64,000 nucleotides of DNA. Source: Isoetes taiwanensis (taxonomy: Eukaryota; Streptophyta; Lycopodiopsida; Isoetales; Isoetaceae). The notes under the pieces were generated by a model. That model made no database searches. It was not told the DNA's origin and worked only from the letters and a program-made list of their open reading frames with translations. The first letter of the stretch is position 1. Every line of letters begins with the position of its first letter. The stretch spans positions 34,950,128 to 35,014,127 of the forward strand of contig JAJEKV010000002.1 in the NCBI GenBank assembly GCA_021234155.1. Direction: 5' to 3'. Both the position numbers and the translations under genes were made by a program. This document shows positions 1 through 12,149 of this stretch, piece after piece.

Positions 1-1404
1 TTAGGCTGATATCTGTCTTTTTTTTTTAATTAATTTTTTCTATCTGGTGACCATGTGCTTATTACACTTCCTATCTAGCCTATTATGTAGCCCACAAGAA
101 GGGCGTGTACCATTTTTATATTAATCAAAAAAATTCTTAGCCTAAAAAAAAAAAAAAAAAAAAAAAAAAAAGAAATTAGAAGATGAAAATATAATCGCTT
201 GATCTAGATGTATGCATTAGTACATCCCGTGAAATCACGGCCACTAAATCAAAGAACAAAGGAAAAAATGTAAAAAAATACGACGGAAACATTATTATGC
301 TAGATATTAGATGCTGGCTTTACAAGTGAAATAATATAATGGTCATTGTGGACATGTGTGCATTACATCTTTCGTACCATATAAGTTTGGCCCCAGATAA
401 TGTAAGCATGCCCTTGACACAAGCTTGAGATTTAGTTGAAATTCTTGCAAGGCATTGGGGTGGGCCTAATTGGTTCCTCATATAATAATTTTGTTAGAGG
501 ACTTTGGCCAATACAATGTTATAGACGTAGTTCATCATGATGCAATTTAATGCACGGTTTGGATGTTCTTATAAATAGTTCTATTAATTGTATAAAATTG
601 CTTCAGTGTGGACTATTAGTGCAAATCAGACTTTTGTGTAGCAGTACCATGAATCTTTCGGAGACTTTCATGGTTTGGGGTCTAAAGTGACAGACTATCT
701 AAAGACCAAGACCTGATGATAATCTGGTCTAATACTTTGCAATTGCTCTGATTATGTAGTGACTAAGCTATGCATACCAAAAATGAAGACGTGGTTGTTA
801 GCACACCTTTCAGGTCTGTTTCTAGCTTTGTTGGGATATGGTTCATGTTATAGGTAGTGCGTCTATTAAATAGCTCGAATTTTTCGATACATTTAGATGT
901 AGCTCTGTTATATGTCGTTCTCAAGCTTGATGCCATCCATATGGCTTCCCTTCTATGGTTTTTAGAAAGAATTTTGTGCATAAATCTTTTTGTTTTGCTT
1001 TTAAATTACATTGATATCCAACATAATTCAATAAAGCAAGAGGACATGTTCATAATCCAGCTTAATTCAACCACCAAGTCGTTAAATGAGTTCAAGATCT
1101 TACATAATACTTTGTTGACATGACACTTGGCATTTTCAATGTTGGAGCAGAGTGCAGAACAACTCCAAACACATTACTTGACATTAACAACTTCCACAGA
1201 ACATGTTGTTCCATTAACACAGCTGCACAACAATTCCAAACATCATTTGACATGAACAAGTGTCACAGAACTTGTTCAATTGCCTCTACGGAGCTGCAGG
1301 GCAGAGCATTGCAGATCTATCATGGAATACATTGCACAGCCACGCAATGTTTAATGCCACATTGCAGATCACAAGAAACAGAATGTGAAGAAGGAAGCAA
1401 CATA
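1..1404. other. AT-rich non-coding stretch with a 28-A tract
   Basis: I see no supportable gene here. A run of 28 adenines lies at 144-171. It could be the tail of a retroelement inserted in the + orientation, but the sequence before it shows no coding remnant that I recognise. Short open frames at 763-1123 have no conserved motif and overlap on both strands. Confidence 0.5.
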
Positions 1405-1515
1405 AAGAAGCATGTGGACTTGAACCCCACCGATTGCAATCGGTCCCGTGATGCTTCACCTAGCGTAATGGAATGCCCAAAGGGCGCTCCATTATATCCG
1501 GGGGCTAATCCCATG
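1405..1515 (-). other. structured tRNA-like or SINE-like element
   Basis: Read on the minus strand, this stretch holds a 12-bp hairpin with a 3-nt loop (1467-1494, two mismatches), then a perfect 16-nt palindrome (ACCGATTGCAATCGGT, 1429-1444), then GGTTCAAGTCC (about 1415-1425), which matches a pol III B box or tRNA T loop. The order hairpin, hairpin, T-arm-like motif resembles a tRNA-derived element. I cannot fold a complete tRNA with acceptor and anticodon arms, so it is not called a tRNA. Open frames on both strands cross it, but their composition looks non-coding. Confidence 0.3.
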
Positions 1516-2086
1516 CATGTGCTCAAGCATGCCAATGACAATGCAGCTACCCTATGTTCTCAATTTTTTTCATTTTCTTCTTCTAAAATTCATGCAGCAG
1601 AGACTAAACATGCCATGCTCATGCAGTGCAACTACGAAAGACAACAGAATAAAGGAAATCACAATAGGTTACATATACACAAGACAAAATAAAACAAGTG
1701 GGCGAAGCAGACTAATGTCACCAGAATAGTTGCACTTTCCCAACTTTATATGTATCTTACATGCATGCAGCTCTGAAGCTCCATAGACAGATGAGTTTAC
1801 TAGAAGCAGCGAGAGATTATGGTGCTCAACCTATGCAATCTTCTGTCCAGCGAGCAGATCTTGCTATCAATCACAATTGCATAAAAACAACATTGCATGA
1901 AAACAAGAACCTTGTGCATAAAAACAAGAAGCAAATGGCACAAGGTCGAGTACAAAGATGAAGATGAATCTGCATGCTGTTTGTATTGTCCCTTTGTTAG
2001 ATCTACATTACTTGCACCTCATAGTTAAGAGATGCTTACTGCAACGAGTTCTTCAAGCATCGTGAAGGCTTGAAACATTAAAATAG

Positions 2087-2199
2087 GAAGAGGAGGTTAA
2101 CCTCCTCCTCGAGGGGGTTATGCAAAATAACCCTCGAGGCCGGCAGACCGATAGGGTTATTTTGCATGACCCCAAGAGGAGGAGGTTGACCTCCCTTAA
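2087..2199. repeat. long imperfect hairpin (foldback)
   Basis: Left arm 2095-2134 and right arm 2153-2191 are near reverse complements over about 39 nt (core: CCTCCTCCTC ... ATGCAAAATAACCCT). The loop is about 18 nt, and weaker pairing continues outward to about 2087 and 2199. Differences between the arms are mostly ones that would give G:U pairs in RNA. It could be a small foldback MITE or the stem of a small-RNA precursor. No target-site duplication is obvious. Confidence 0.6.
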
Positions 2200-5041
2200 C
2201 CCCTGGTCCAAGCAGGTTGAAGCGCAGAAATTGGGTGCTAGAACAGATAGGAAGAGATGAGATGCAGCTGAAGAAGCTGCACAACAGAGAATTTTGAAGA
2301 ATCGGGTATTTTTCCTAAAAATTTCGTTCATAAAAGGGGCGTCTAAGACTAGTTTGCATTTAGTGAAGAGGAAGGGACTTCTGAGACTGTTTTTGCATTT
2401 GATGAAGAGAAAAAGCAGAGCAAAGTGAGCCCAATGACACTGCAAGCTGATTTTCAAAACAAAGATGCAGCATGCAACTGGGCAAAAATTTGATACTCGA
2501 CATATTCCAAGAACTTAGAGTCTCGCTTTTTCTCCCTCAAAGAGCTTAACCTTAAGTGAAACAGATACATCTGAGCTTGAACTCTGCACCCTTGCTGCTA
2601 AGACTAAAATGAAAACATTGACGAGCAAACAACAGAAGCTAAACCTCTGTTTCGTCATAGTCTAAATGGGGTTTGTTAAACAACAGATAAAGAACAAATC
2701 CGGTCTGCTTCAAATCAGATTGAAGAACAAAAAAGCCGAGCCGATTGAAGAAAAAATTCTGACCGACGGAAGCGGAAAAGAACAGAGTTGCGGGAAGAGA
2801 AGGGGCGGAATTTTTTTTTATCATGATATATTCGGTACCATATGGCATATTCGAGTGATTATGACCGTAATTCTTGGAATATTCTTTACGAGGGAAATAT
2901 TCGAAGGGTTATGGCAATAATTATCGGAATATTCTCTAACAAAAGCATACTCTATAAGTTATATATAATAAACCAGTTGCGATCTGGGGGTGGAGAATGG
3001 TTGGATCAGGTTAACCTACAAGGACTAGGGGTTAAGAAGAGAGCCACATTTTTTGTGGTAAGTAATGATCTGCTATCATAAAGTTTGTCCCCTTTTTCTA
3101 TCAATTAACTTTATCCTAATGTGTTTGAGCAAGCGAGAAATTGTATTTGAAACGGGATACCTTGCTAATAATGATTGTAGCATTTGATTTGATGGTGTGG
3201 ACAAACTTTAGGATTGAAGAGACAACATCTGGCGAATGGAAGATTTAAGTACTGAAGCATTTGTATGTGCGAAGCAACATCTGGCCAATGGAAGATTTAA
3301 ATGTTGAAGCATTTATCTTGTTCAAATTGCCAGGGCAAGGTATTACATATGATTTGGCATAGTTTAGATGTCAGTAAATATGGTTTTGTTTTTGCATGGT
3401 CGGCCATTTGTTGGAGCCGCGTTCTTTTTGTGAATTAATGTTGTGGCAGTGGATTCGTGGGCACGTGGAGACGATGCAGGAGATGTCTATGGCGGTGGAG
3501 TTCCTTTGGCGGTGATATCACTTGGTTTGTGGATCGTTTGAAGAGCTCTCTACTGTTTTAGGTTGTCGTTATAACAAGTAAGCACATGTGCTGGATCATT
3601 TCTTGAGCTTCAATTATGGTCTTCTACAACATTAATGGTTTTATCTGATCAATTTACAGATGTTCTATCTTCAGGATGAGAAAAGGTAGTGGAGAACGAT
3701 CCATCTAATAATCCTTGCATATATGCATGTGTGATCTAAATTGTATGTTCAAGCATAAAAAATTGATGTTTCTTTCTAATACGTACTACTATTTACTCGA
3801 TGCCTTACATCAAACATTTTTCATTGGATTTATCGGAACAACCATTTAGAAATGCGACATCAAATTTCAATCTATAAAGAAAGTTCAAAGTCGTTCCTTC
3901 TCCTTAGTCTTCATATATGACTACAAGAAATGCATCTGCGTATAATTTCGTGGCGGTAAACATTAGACTAATATGTGGAATAATCATGTTGTATAAGGCC
4001 TTCTTAATGAGCCATTCGGACGTTAAAAGATCTATTCTATTCTATTATAATAGCAAACCATTTTCTCTTCATAAGACAATTATTAGTAATTGCAAATAAA
4101 TGCCTTGAACTAACATATATTTGTATGTACACCCGGCAACGCCTATCACTTATTACTAGTCCTTTATAAATTGCCAAAGCATTATATGCATCATGCAACA
4201 CTTTCACTAATATTAAATCGTTCATTTCAACCTTTGCCTATGACTTTCTCAACAACATTAAGCAACATTACTGGTGCAATCCTTAGTGCTTTGGCACCTT
4301 GTTTGTTTTCAAATAATGGAGATAAATTATTAATCGTACAATATAGAATGTCCAAAATAGAGTTAGACAAAAGATAGGAACTGAATCTAACTTGAATCAC
4401 GTCTATATGCATGTTCTGATATAAATGTACAACATAAACTTTAGTACTACTACATTATTTTATATATACTTAAGTCATACTCTAACTTTTATCCTTCAAC
4501 TAAAAATCCAGCTACTATAATTTTTGATAAGCTAGCAAAGATTTGGTGATCCTTTAAACATTGTATATCCTTGGAGTATATGATGCAAATAATTGGATGC
4601 TAGGGAAAGAATAAATTCTAGTGGTTGGCTAGAGCGTAAATTAGAGGCCTTTGAATTGACGGTGGTGTATAAATGGCCTTCCCTTTTTATCATGAATAAA
4701 TGTGGCACTTGTATAACACGCAAAGGGATACATATAATGAGGCCAACTTAAATGGATAAAGAGATTCAATTGTCCCTTTACAATGTCCCTACATGGCCCA
4801 TGGACTTTTGTTGTTCTTCATGAACGTTAAAATTCCTACCTATCTATGTACCTAAAATTCACATTGACTTAAACAATGATATATTTGAAGATGGAAGAGT
4901 TAAATTTACACGTTAGTCCACTGAGATGGTGACAAGTAGATATCTAATTAGGGGGAACATTTTCAGTGGAGTTATTTGTCATCTTTGGCAGACATGTTCA
5001 ACCCAAAGCAATGCTTCATTTGTGAAGCCAGTGGGTAGACT
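2200..5041. other. intergenic region upstream of MMT
   Basis: No coding region can be supported. At 2820-2945 the motif ATATTC recurs several times in AT-rich sequence. The 3.1-5.0 kb part is AT-rich and free of long frames, and presumably contains the promoter and 5' leader of the downstream gene. I see no TATA element that I would assign with confidence. Confidence 0.4.
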
Positions 5042-8000
5042 ATGGCGTTGGATGTGCAGCCGATCCTAGCAGAATGTCGAACCTCTGGCGACAGAGCTTA
5101 TGCAGTATTCAAGGGGTTGCTTGAAGAGCTTCATCATCCTGAGACTCGTGCCAATGCTCGTCGTGTCTTGGCAGCTTTGGAACGGCATACTTACCAAGAG
5201 CTAAATGACGCCAATTGCCTTGAAACTTACCATTTTAGAATCCATGAGCTTGTTCTTTCGGATTATGAAGGTAGATCATATTTAGATTTCTTTCTTGCCA
5301 TGAAAGGATTTTTTTTAAGGGAATCAGCAATGCCAGCAGATTTAGGAGATTAAGTCTTTGATGGGAGAATGTTTTTGCTAGCCCATTTTTAAAATAATAA
5401 GTATTGATTGGCTTGCCCAATGCTGTAAATTTTTGAAATGAGACTAAACTTTGGATTGTTTTTTTCTTGAGCTTGGTAATAGTCATGTGTTCACATGCAT
5501 ATAAGAAGTCTCTGGTTCTCAGGTTTCAGCCAAAACAGACAGAAGCTTACCTTACTGGAGCTTCCCAGCATATTTATTCCGGAGGATTGGTCGTTCACCT
5601 TTTTTGAAGGCATCAATAGGCTTCCAGACGTTGGATTTCAGGGACGTGATGTTGCAGAGCTGGGTTGTGGAAATGGTTGGGTATCCATAGCTATAGCTGA
5701 GAAGTGGTCACCTAGAAAAGCAAGTACCTTCTGTCAAACTTATAGTTAAAGGATTGTGCATTTGCTGACTTGGAACATGGTAACATAGGTCTATGGGCTA
5801 GATATCAATCCGAGGGCAATAAAAGTGGCTTGGATAAATTTGTACCTAAATGCCCTTGACAATGAAGGATCACTGGTCATGGATCATGAAGGCAAATCCT
5901 TGCTTGATCGAGTTGAATTTCATGTGTCAGATCTGCTGAGCCACTGTAGAGAGCACAAGATTATGCTTGACCGCATAGTTGGCTGCATACCACAGGCAAA
6001 TGAACTTATGTCCTATTAGATTGTTTCTTATTATTCTTTTTGTATGAACCCTTTAAAATCGAGTGTTTGACAAGTACAATCTTCAATTATTGTCGTTATA
6101 TAGGTTCTCAGTCCGGATCCAGAAGCAATGCTAAAAATTGTATCTGAAAATGCGAGTGAAGAGTTCTTGTATTCTCTGAGCAACTACTGCGGACTTCAGG
6201 TACATTTCATTCTTAATGAAGGGATCTAAATTCATATGATACAAAGCTGCAATGTAGGCTTATGTCTCAAGAAGATTCATATTGTTTCACCAGCTATAGA
6301 AAGTAGCAACTCTGTTTTAACTGTCACTGATGACAGCAAGCAATTTCGTAGGTCACTGCTTAATGAATAAGTATAAAACTTTAGAATTGGCACTAGAACA
6401 GTCTTGTTGGAAGCTTAAACCACCTAATGGCCTTATTGGTTGTTTGGTTCAGGGTTTTGTTGAAGATCAATTTGGCCTTGGTCTGATAGCACGGGCTGCA
6501 GAGGAAGGCATTGGAGTCATCAGGCCTACAGGAACAATGATCTTTAACATTGGCGGTCGGCCAGGTCAAGCTGTATGTGAAAGATTGTTTAAGAGAAGAG
6601 GATTTCAAATCACAAAGCTGTGGCAAACCAGGGTAAATCAGGTAGGCTGATGATAGCTAATCCGTTCACGATCTTCTTCACTTTTGGACATATTATCAAC
6701 CTTATTTTATTTACAGGCTGCTGATACAGATATCCTGGCCCTTGTTGAGATAGAGAAAACTAGTCGTCACCGTTTTGAGTTTTTTATGGGTCTGCACTGT
6801 GAAGAACCTATTTCTGCACGTACAGCTTGGGCGTACTCAAAAGCTGGAGGGCAGATATCACATGGATTGTCTGTTTATCAGTGTCTGATGGAACATCCAA
6901 ATGAGGTACATGTTAACCAATTTGGAGGCATGTCATGTGAGAGAAATGCAGGTTAACAAAATCCATCTATGCAGATCAAGACCATATTTAAGTTCTTAAG
7001 TAAAGGCAGCCTGGAAGCTCGTGGAGCTCTAGACTTGGCATTTGATGATCAGTCAGTTAGTGAAGAGAAAATACCTTTCCTTGCACACTTAGCAACGTCA
7101 TTGGAGGGTCGTTCAACTTTCCCTTATGAGCTACCAGCTGGTAGTCTGCGTTTTCGTAAACTTATAGCTGGGTTTTTACGATTTATCATAATATTCCTCT
7201 TGCTGCTGAGGTAAATCATTTCTTTTCGACATCTAGATTACAATACTTACTTTATATATCTGTAATGCAATAAGTGACTTTATATATGTAATGCAATAAG
7301 TCGCCTGCACCTACGAAGACATGATTGGCACATATTCTATTTTAGGCCTTGAACCTTATCAAGACCTATACGCTATTGGCTCAATATCTTAAATAAGAAA
7401 AATCCTAAAAAAACGTGAAACTCTGCACAATCAGCATTTTTTGTGGAAGCTATTTATCTTGTAGCCAAATGAGTAAGCAGAGATACAAATCTTAACGGTC
7501 TTAAGTGTTTTTGTGTCTTGTTGAAGATAATGTTTCTACAGGTCTACCTGGACGTATTTGACATGGTCATTGATGTAACTTCTTTTCGCAGAATGTAGTT
7601 GTGCTGCCATCAAGACCTGTTCTCATCGAGAACATCTTACATCTTTTCCATCCAAACCTTGCTCTGATTGAAAGCAGCCTTACAAGGTGGTTACCTAAGA
7701 AATGGCTCACAGTCTTGCCAAATGAGGTTTCAACTAAACATTTAGGAAAATTTATTTTTGCAATATAATCTCAGTTGATTCTATATATGTACCCTGTTTC
7801 ATGAGTTGAGTTTGCATGCGACCTTTCGATGTTGTAATATTCGGATTTTCTATTGCAGGAAGCTCTTACTTCAGAACAGGATGGATATGTGCCCAGCTCC
7901 TCAGTTGCAGTTATAGAAGCACCCCACTCAGCAGATCTTCTCATACAGCTTATAAGGAAACTAAGACCTCAAGTTGTAATAACCAGCCTTGCAGATTTTG

Positions 8001-9863
8001 AAATGCGCACTTCCACAGCATTTGACCAGCTTCTAAATGAATGCGCCAGTGTTAATGCTAGGCTCTTTCTAGATATTTCTGACCATATTGAATTCTCTAG
8101 CACTCCTGGTACAAATGGAGTGCTGCAATATTTGGCAGCCCATCCTCTTCCATTGCATGCCACCATAATCTGTGGTCTTGTCAAAAACAAGGTAAGTCGA
8201 TTCCATGTGGTACATGATAATAGTCATGTTTGTCTTATAACAAAAACAAGATGAACATCTTATTTGACTGTGACTGCAATCCAGGTGTACTCTGATTTGG
8301 AAGTTGCTTTCATGCTATCAGAAAACAAAGATATGCTTCATGCAATGGCACTTACAGGCAGTCTCATGAATGGAAGGACAGCCGTAGTTAGCCAGTTCTA
8401 TTATGGATGCTTGCTGCATGAGCTCCTTAGTTTCCAGCTTCCTGACAGGCATATTACTGCACAGGTCTTCATTATATGCTGTTCTTGTGTTTTGCTTTAC
8501 CATTATGTTAATATCTGCAAATATTTGAACCAACTCAATTTGTCTTTTCAGAGGAAGCCTCAAAAAGAAGTAAAATCAAGCCTTATCAAGTTTGCAGAAG
8601 GTGCTCAGACGGCTATGGCTGAAGCAGAATTATCAAGTACCTGCTCTAAATCTAGTATAATACACATGGATTTTGACATCAATGAACTCCCAGTCCCCTT
8701 GGAAGTCAAATTACTCGTTTTTGAAGGATTTGCAAGGCAGAACATCAGTGATATGGAAATGGACCCTACAGCAGAAATCTTAGAATTTGTAAACACAAAA
8801 TTTGGCCTTGGGTCAGACTTTTGCACTGAAGTGGTTCTTAGTGACAGTTATATATCGTTGTTTACAAAGATAATACGACCATGCAAGGAGGAAAATGGTA
8901 CTCTGTTTTTCCCTATGGGATGCAGTGGAACTTACGTTTCAGCAGCAAAATTTCTGGATGTTAAAGTCAAAGAAATCCCTACTAGAGCAGAAAACTCCTA
9001 TAAAGTAACCCCAGTAGAAATCCATCAATTCATTGAGGGTGTTCAAAATCCATGGCTCTATGTTTCGGGGCCCACTGTTAACCCAACTGGAATGTTATAT
9101 ACAGCCGAGGATATCTCCAATCTGTTGTCTATATGTAAGGACTATGGAGTACGAGTGATAATTGACGCAACTCTTTCTGGCCTAGAGTATAACAGCCGTT
9201 CTCAGTTAAATTGGAATCTGCAAAAGGCTGTGGGTATATTTGCTCTTGTTGGGGGGTTCTCCACAGAGTTGATGACTGGGGGGCTTGAGTTTGGATTTGC
9301 AGCTTTTAATAGTTCCATCTTTCTTGAGGCATTCAAAGATGCGCCGAGCCTGAGCAAACCCCATTGTACACTAAAGTATGCCATTAAAAAACTATTAAGC
9401 ATGCAGAAATCTTCTGTACTTCAAGATGGCCTTAAAGGACAGCAGACTATCCTAAGGAAAAGGGTTGAGCAAATGAGAAAGGTATGATCGATCTGAATGT
9501 ATGTAAAATTTCTCTTATAGGTTACTTACTGATTATTTACTCATGACATTTGAATGTTAGGTTCTGTCTGAATGTGGGTGGGAAATAATTGTACCTCTAG
9601 GAGGGGTATCTCTTCTGGCCCGGCCTGTTGCCTATGAAGGAAAGGCTGTCACTTATGACGATGCAGCTGGTTTGACAAGAACTGTAAGTCTAAACAGTGA
9701 AAATATCAAGCATGCAATTTACAGTATAACAGGTCTATGCATCAGTAGCAGTGCTTGGACTGGAATTCCGAATCATTGTCGGTTTGCAATTGCTGTCGAG
9801 GAAGAGAAGTACCAGGTTGCGCTGGAGTCTTTACAAACTTTCAAGACTTTCGTACTTGGATAA
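5042..9863 (+). CDS. MMT: methionine S-methyltransferase, 12 exons, frame broken in exon 7
   Basis: Methionine S-methyltransferase (EC 2.1.1.12) makes S-methylmethionine from methionine and SAM in the plant cytosol. Exons by reading frame and similarity to plant MMT: 5042-5270, 5523-5719, 5789-5995, 6104-6199, 6453-6641, 6717-6905, 6975-7210, 7592-7726, 7859-8191, 8285-8464, 8552-9481, 9561-9863; stop TAA 9861-9863. This gives about 1074 residues, the usual family size. The N-terminal half has SAM motif I (ELGCGNGW, residues about 122-129) and GCIPQ before exon 4. The C-terminal half is the class I aminotransferase-like domain (SGPTVNPTG, SGLEY, LSKPH). Introns 2 and 3 need GC donors. Exon 7 is 236 nt and one base short: between about 7172 and 7185 the frame shifts, and the unshifted reading stops just after the exon 7-8 junction. 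All other exons are intact, so a consensus error is at least as likely as a pseudogene. Confidence 0.95.
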
Positions 9864-10149
9864 CTGCAATCTTAACTTTGTTATATTGATTTTTTGTTGA
9901 ATCTTTCATATAAATAATACGTCATTAGACACCTTTGACCATCAACAGAAAGCTTGTTCTAGCATTGTGTCTTGCAAGGATTTATGAAACAAGGTGCTGC
10001 GCACGGAGGGTTGTCCTCTTGGCCCCCCAGGGTGTTTTTACATCTTTTTTGTTTTCATCTCGTTTTTATTGGGACAGTGAACCCGCCAGATCTGGACCAT
10101 TACATAGACTACCACCACCAAAATGATGGCATTTAGTAGATACAAGCTT
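9864..10149. other. 3' flank of MMT
   Basis: AT-rich sequence directly after the MMT stop. ATAAATAATA near 9911 is a plausible plant polyadenylation signal region. No further gene is seen. Confidence 0.35.
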
Positions 10150-10795
10150 GTATGTAGTTCAAACTATTGTTTCCACCCTCATACCTGGCAGGAACAGCTG
10201 TTGTTTTTCGCCTTTTTTACATTCCAGATCAAAGATGTGTTAAGCCTTCAAACAAAAACGTTCCAGATCAAAGATGGTCAAGCCTTTAAACACTATCTTC
10301 AGAACATTCCTTAGTGGTTGTGCATTCTAGATCTATCTTAAGAACATTCCCTATTGCAACCACTAACTAGGATTCACCACTTGCCAAGACTCTATTCACA
10401 CGCAAGCTCATCTGCAGTGCAAAGTATTATTCCCACGGTTATACCTAGCAGGAAAGAGCTGTTGTTCTTCGATTGAATGTTTCTATACTCTAGATCACTA
10501 TCTTAAGAACATGCCTTTAATCACTATCTTAAGAACATGCCTTATTGCAACCACTAACTAAGAAATGCCACCACTTGTACAAGGCTCTATTTACACACAA
10601 GCTTATCTCAGAGCTCAAACTATTGTTTCACACTCATACCGGCAGAAGGAGTCGTTGTTCTTCTGCGTGGATGTTTCAACCCTCCAAATCAAAGATGGGT
10701 TGAGCCTTTAAACACTATCTTAAGAACATCTGTATAACAACCACTAACTAGGAAATGCCACCACTTGTGAAAACTCTATAAGCACTAGGAAAAAC
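10150..10795. repeat. degenerate tandem array, three units of about 200-260 bp
   Basis: Three diverged units begin near 10158, 10418 and 10613. Each holds CAAACTATTGTTT-like sequence, CATACC-GGCAG, TGTTGTTCTTC, then a segment with CACTATCTTAAGAACAT and CAACCACTAACTA, ending in CCACCACTTGT or its variant. Spacing is unequal because of indels. The sequence is non-coding. Confidence 0.7.
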
Positions 10796-12149
10796 AAATG
10801 CAAGGACTGAACCTTTTACCTCAAATATTGTTTGTGGGTTTATCTATAAATCTCTGGTCTCTACCAACACAGTCGTGCTTCGACATTAACAGTATTGCAC
10901 GAGTCAATATCACATTGTTAGACAAATATTGAAAATACTCCGTGGCGCAATCCCAAATGCATTACAAATAATAAAAAATGAAATGGCCATTTGCATTATC
11001 AATCACCAACTATTGCGAGCACTACTTTGTAGAGTAGCTGCATATAAAAGTAAAGATAGAAGATGATTAGATTAGAATAGATGGAATTCTTACGTCCGTG
11101 AGACCATAGAGGGTTTTGGGATGGTACAAACCTAGGGCCTAATTAAGCCCATTTCAATCAAGAGGACTCTCCCCCGTCACAATACAACAAACAACTGAAA
11201 TATACTACAATATATGTTGAAGCAGCAGCTACAGCTACAGGCAACCCAACCAAGAGTTCCGAGATATAGTACAATATATGTTGAAACACCAGCTACAAAC
11301 AACCCAACCAAGGGTTCTCGAGGCTACCGGGTCGTGGAATAATAGGTGTGCCTCTTCTATACACCGCCCATTTTTTTTTTGGGAGGGCATAATTGGCTCG
11401 CTGACTCTAATGGCCCACCCCATTCAACGACCGAGATCTTCTATATTCAAATTTCCCCCTTTTTTCATATTTTCTTCTCTCTTAAATAACTTTTTTCCAC
11501 ATCCGGGAAATTGCAATCGGACAAGTGACATTGAAAAATACTTATTCCAAGCTTTCCAACAAATATTTGTTTGCCCTGTTCTGAGTTCATTAGGGCTGCT
11601 GACCATTCTTGGGCACCTCAATGAGCCATTAGGGGCAGAAAAAGGGCCTTGCTTGGAGCTCTGTAACTGGCCATTGAGGGCACCAAATGAAACCATTTTA
11701 GGGTCATCAAATAGAGCACATCTCAGAGCATCGGATGAGCCATTCCTTGCCTCAATCCGGAAGCAAGAGAGCTCCTCCATCTGGACCATTCTCCCGCTAA
11801 GTGTGCCATAGGTGGGCACCCCCCTAGCTGTGCCTCTTGACTTTGCACATTTCCTCATCTAGTTTCCTCATGCCGTCTAGACAACTGCATTGGAAATAGT
11901 GATATGATTGAGAGTATTTGAACCATTGGAACAACCTAGAATCAATGAATGTTATATAGGAGAAAAACAATAGAACATTGGGCAATCTGGATCTGACAAT
12001 TGTCCATGAAAGGCTATAAACAAAGTTAAACACGGTTTGTGACAATGGGCTCTTGGCTCTTGGATAAGATTATCACTGCTAAACAGCAGCCTTCGATCAA
12101 TGAATAGGAAATTACACTGACTTTTGGATAGAAAATAATTCATGTTCTT
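10796..12149. other. repeat-derived intergenic sequence, no gene assigned
   Basis: ATATGTTGAAGCA/ACACCAGCTACA and CAACCCAACCAAG(G/A)GTTC occur twice (about 11211-11255 and 11273-11315), a short direct duplication. Open frames exist on both strands at 11278-11858, but neither has a recognisable domain. The distal part may belong to the LINE fragment that follows. Confidence 0.35.

Noticed and set aside
1120-1692. 190-codon ORF on the plus strand
   Set aside because: A long frame, but of biased composition, crossing a strongly structured non-coding element with an equally open opposite frame. No domain or conserved motif.
11278-11858. 177- and 144-codon ORFs on opposite strands
   Set aside because: They overlap almost fully. 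Neither shows a domain and there is no basis to choose between them.
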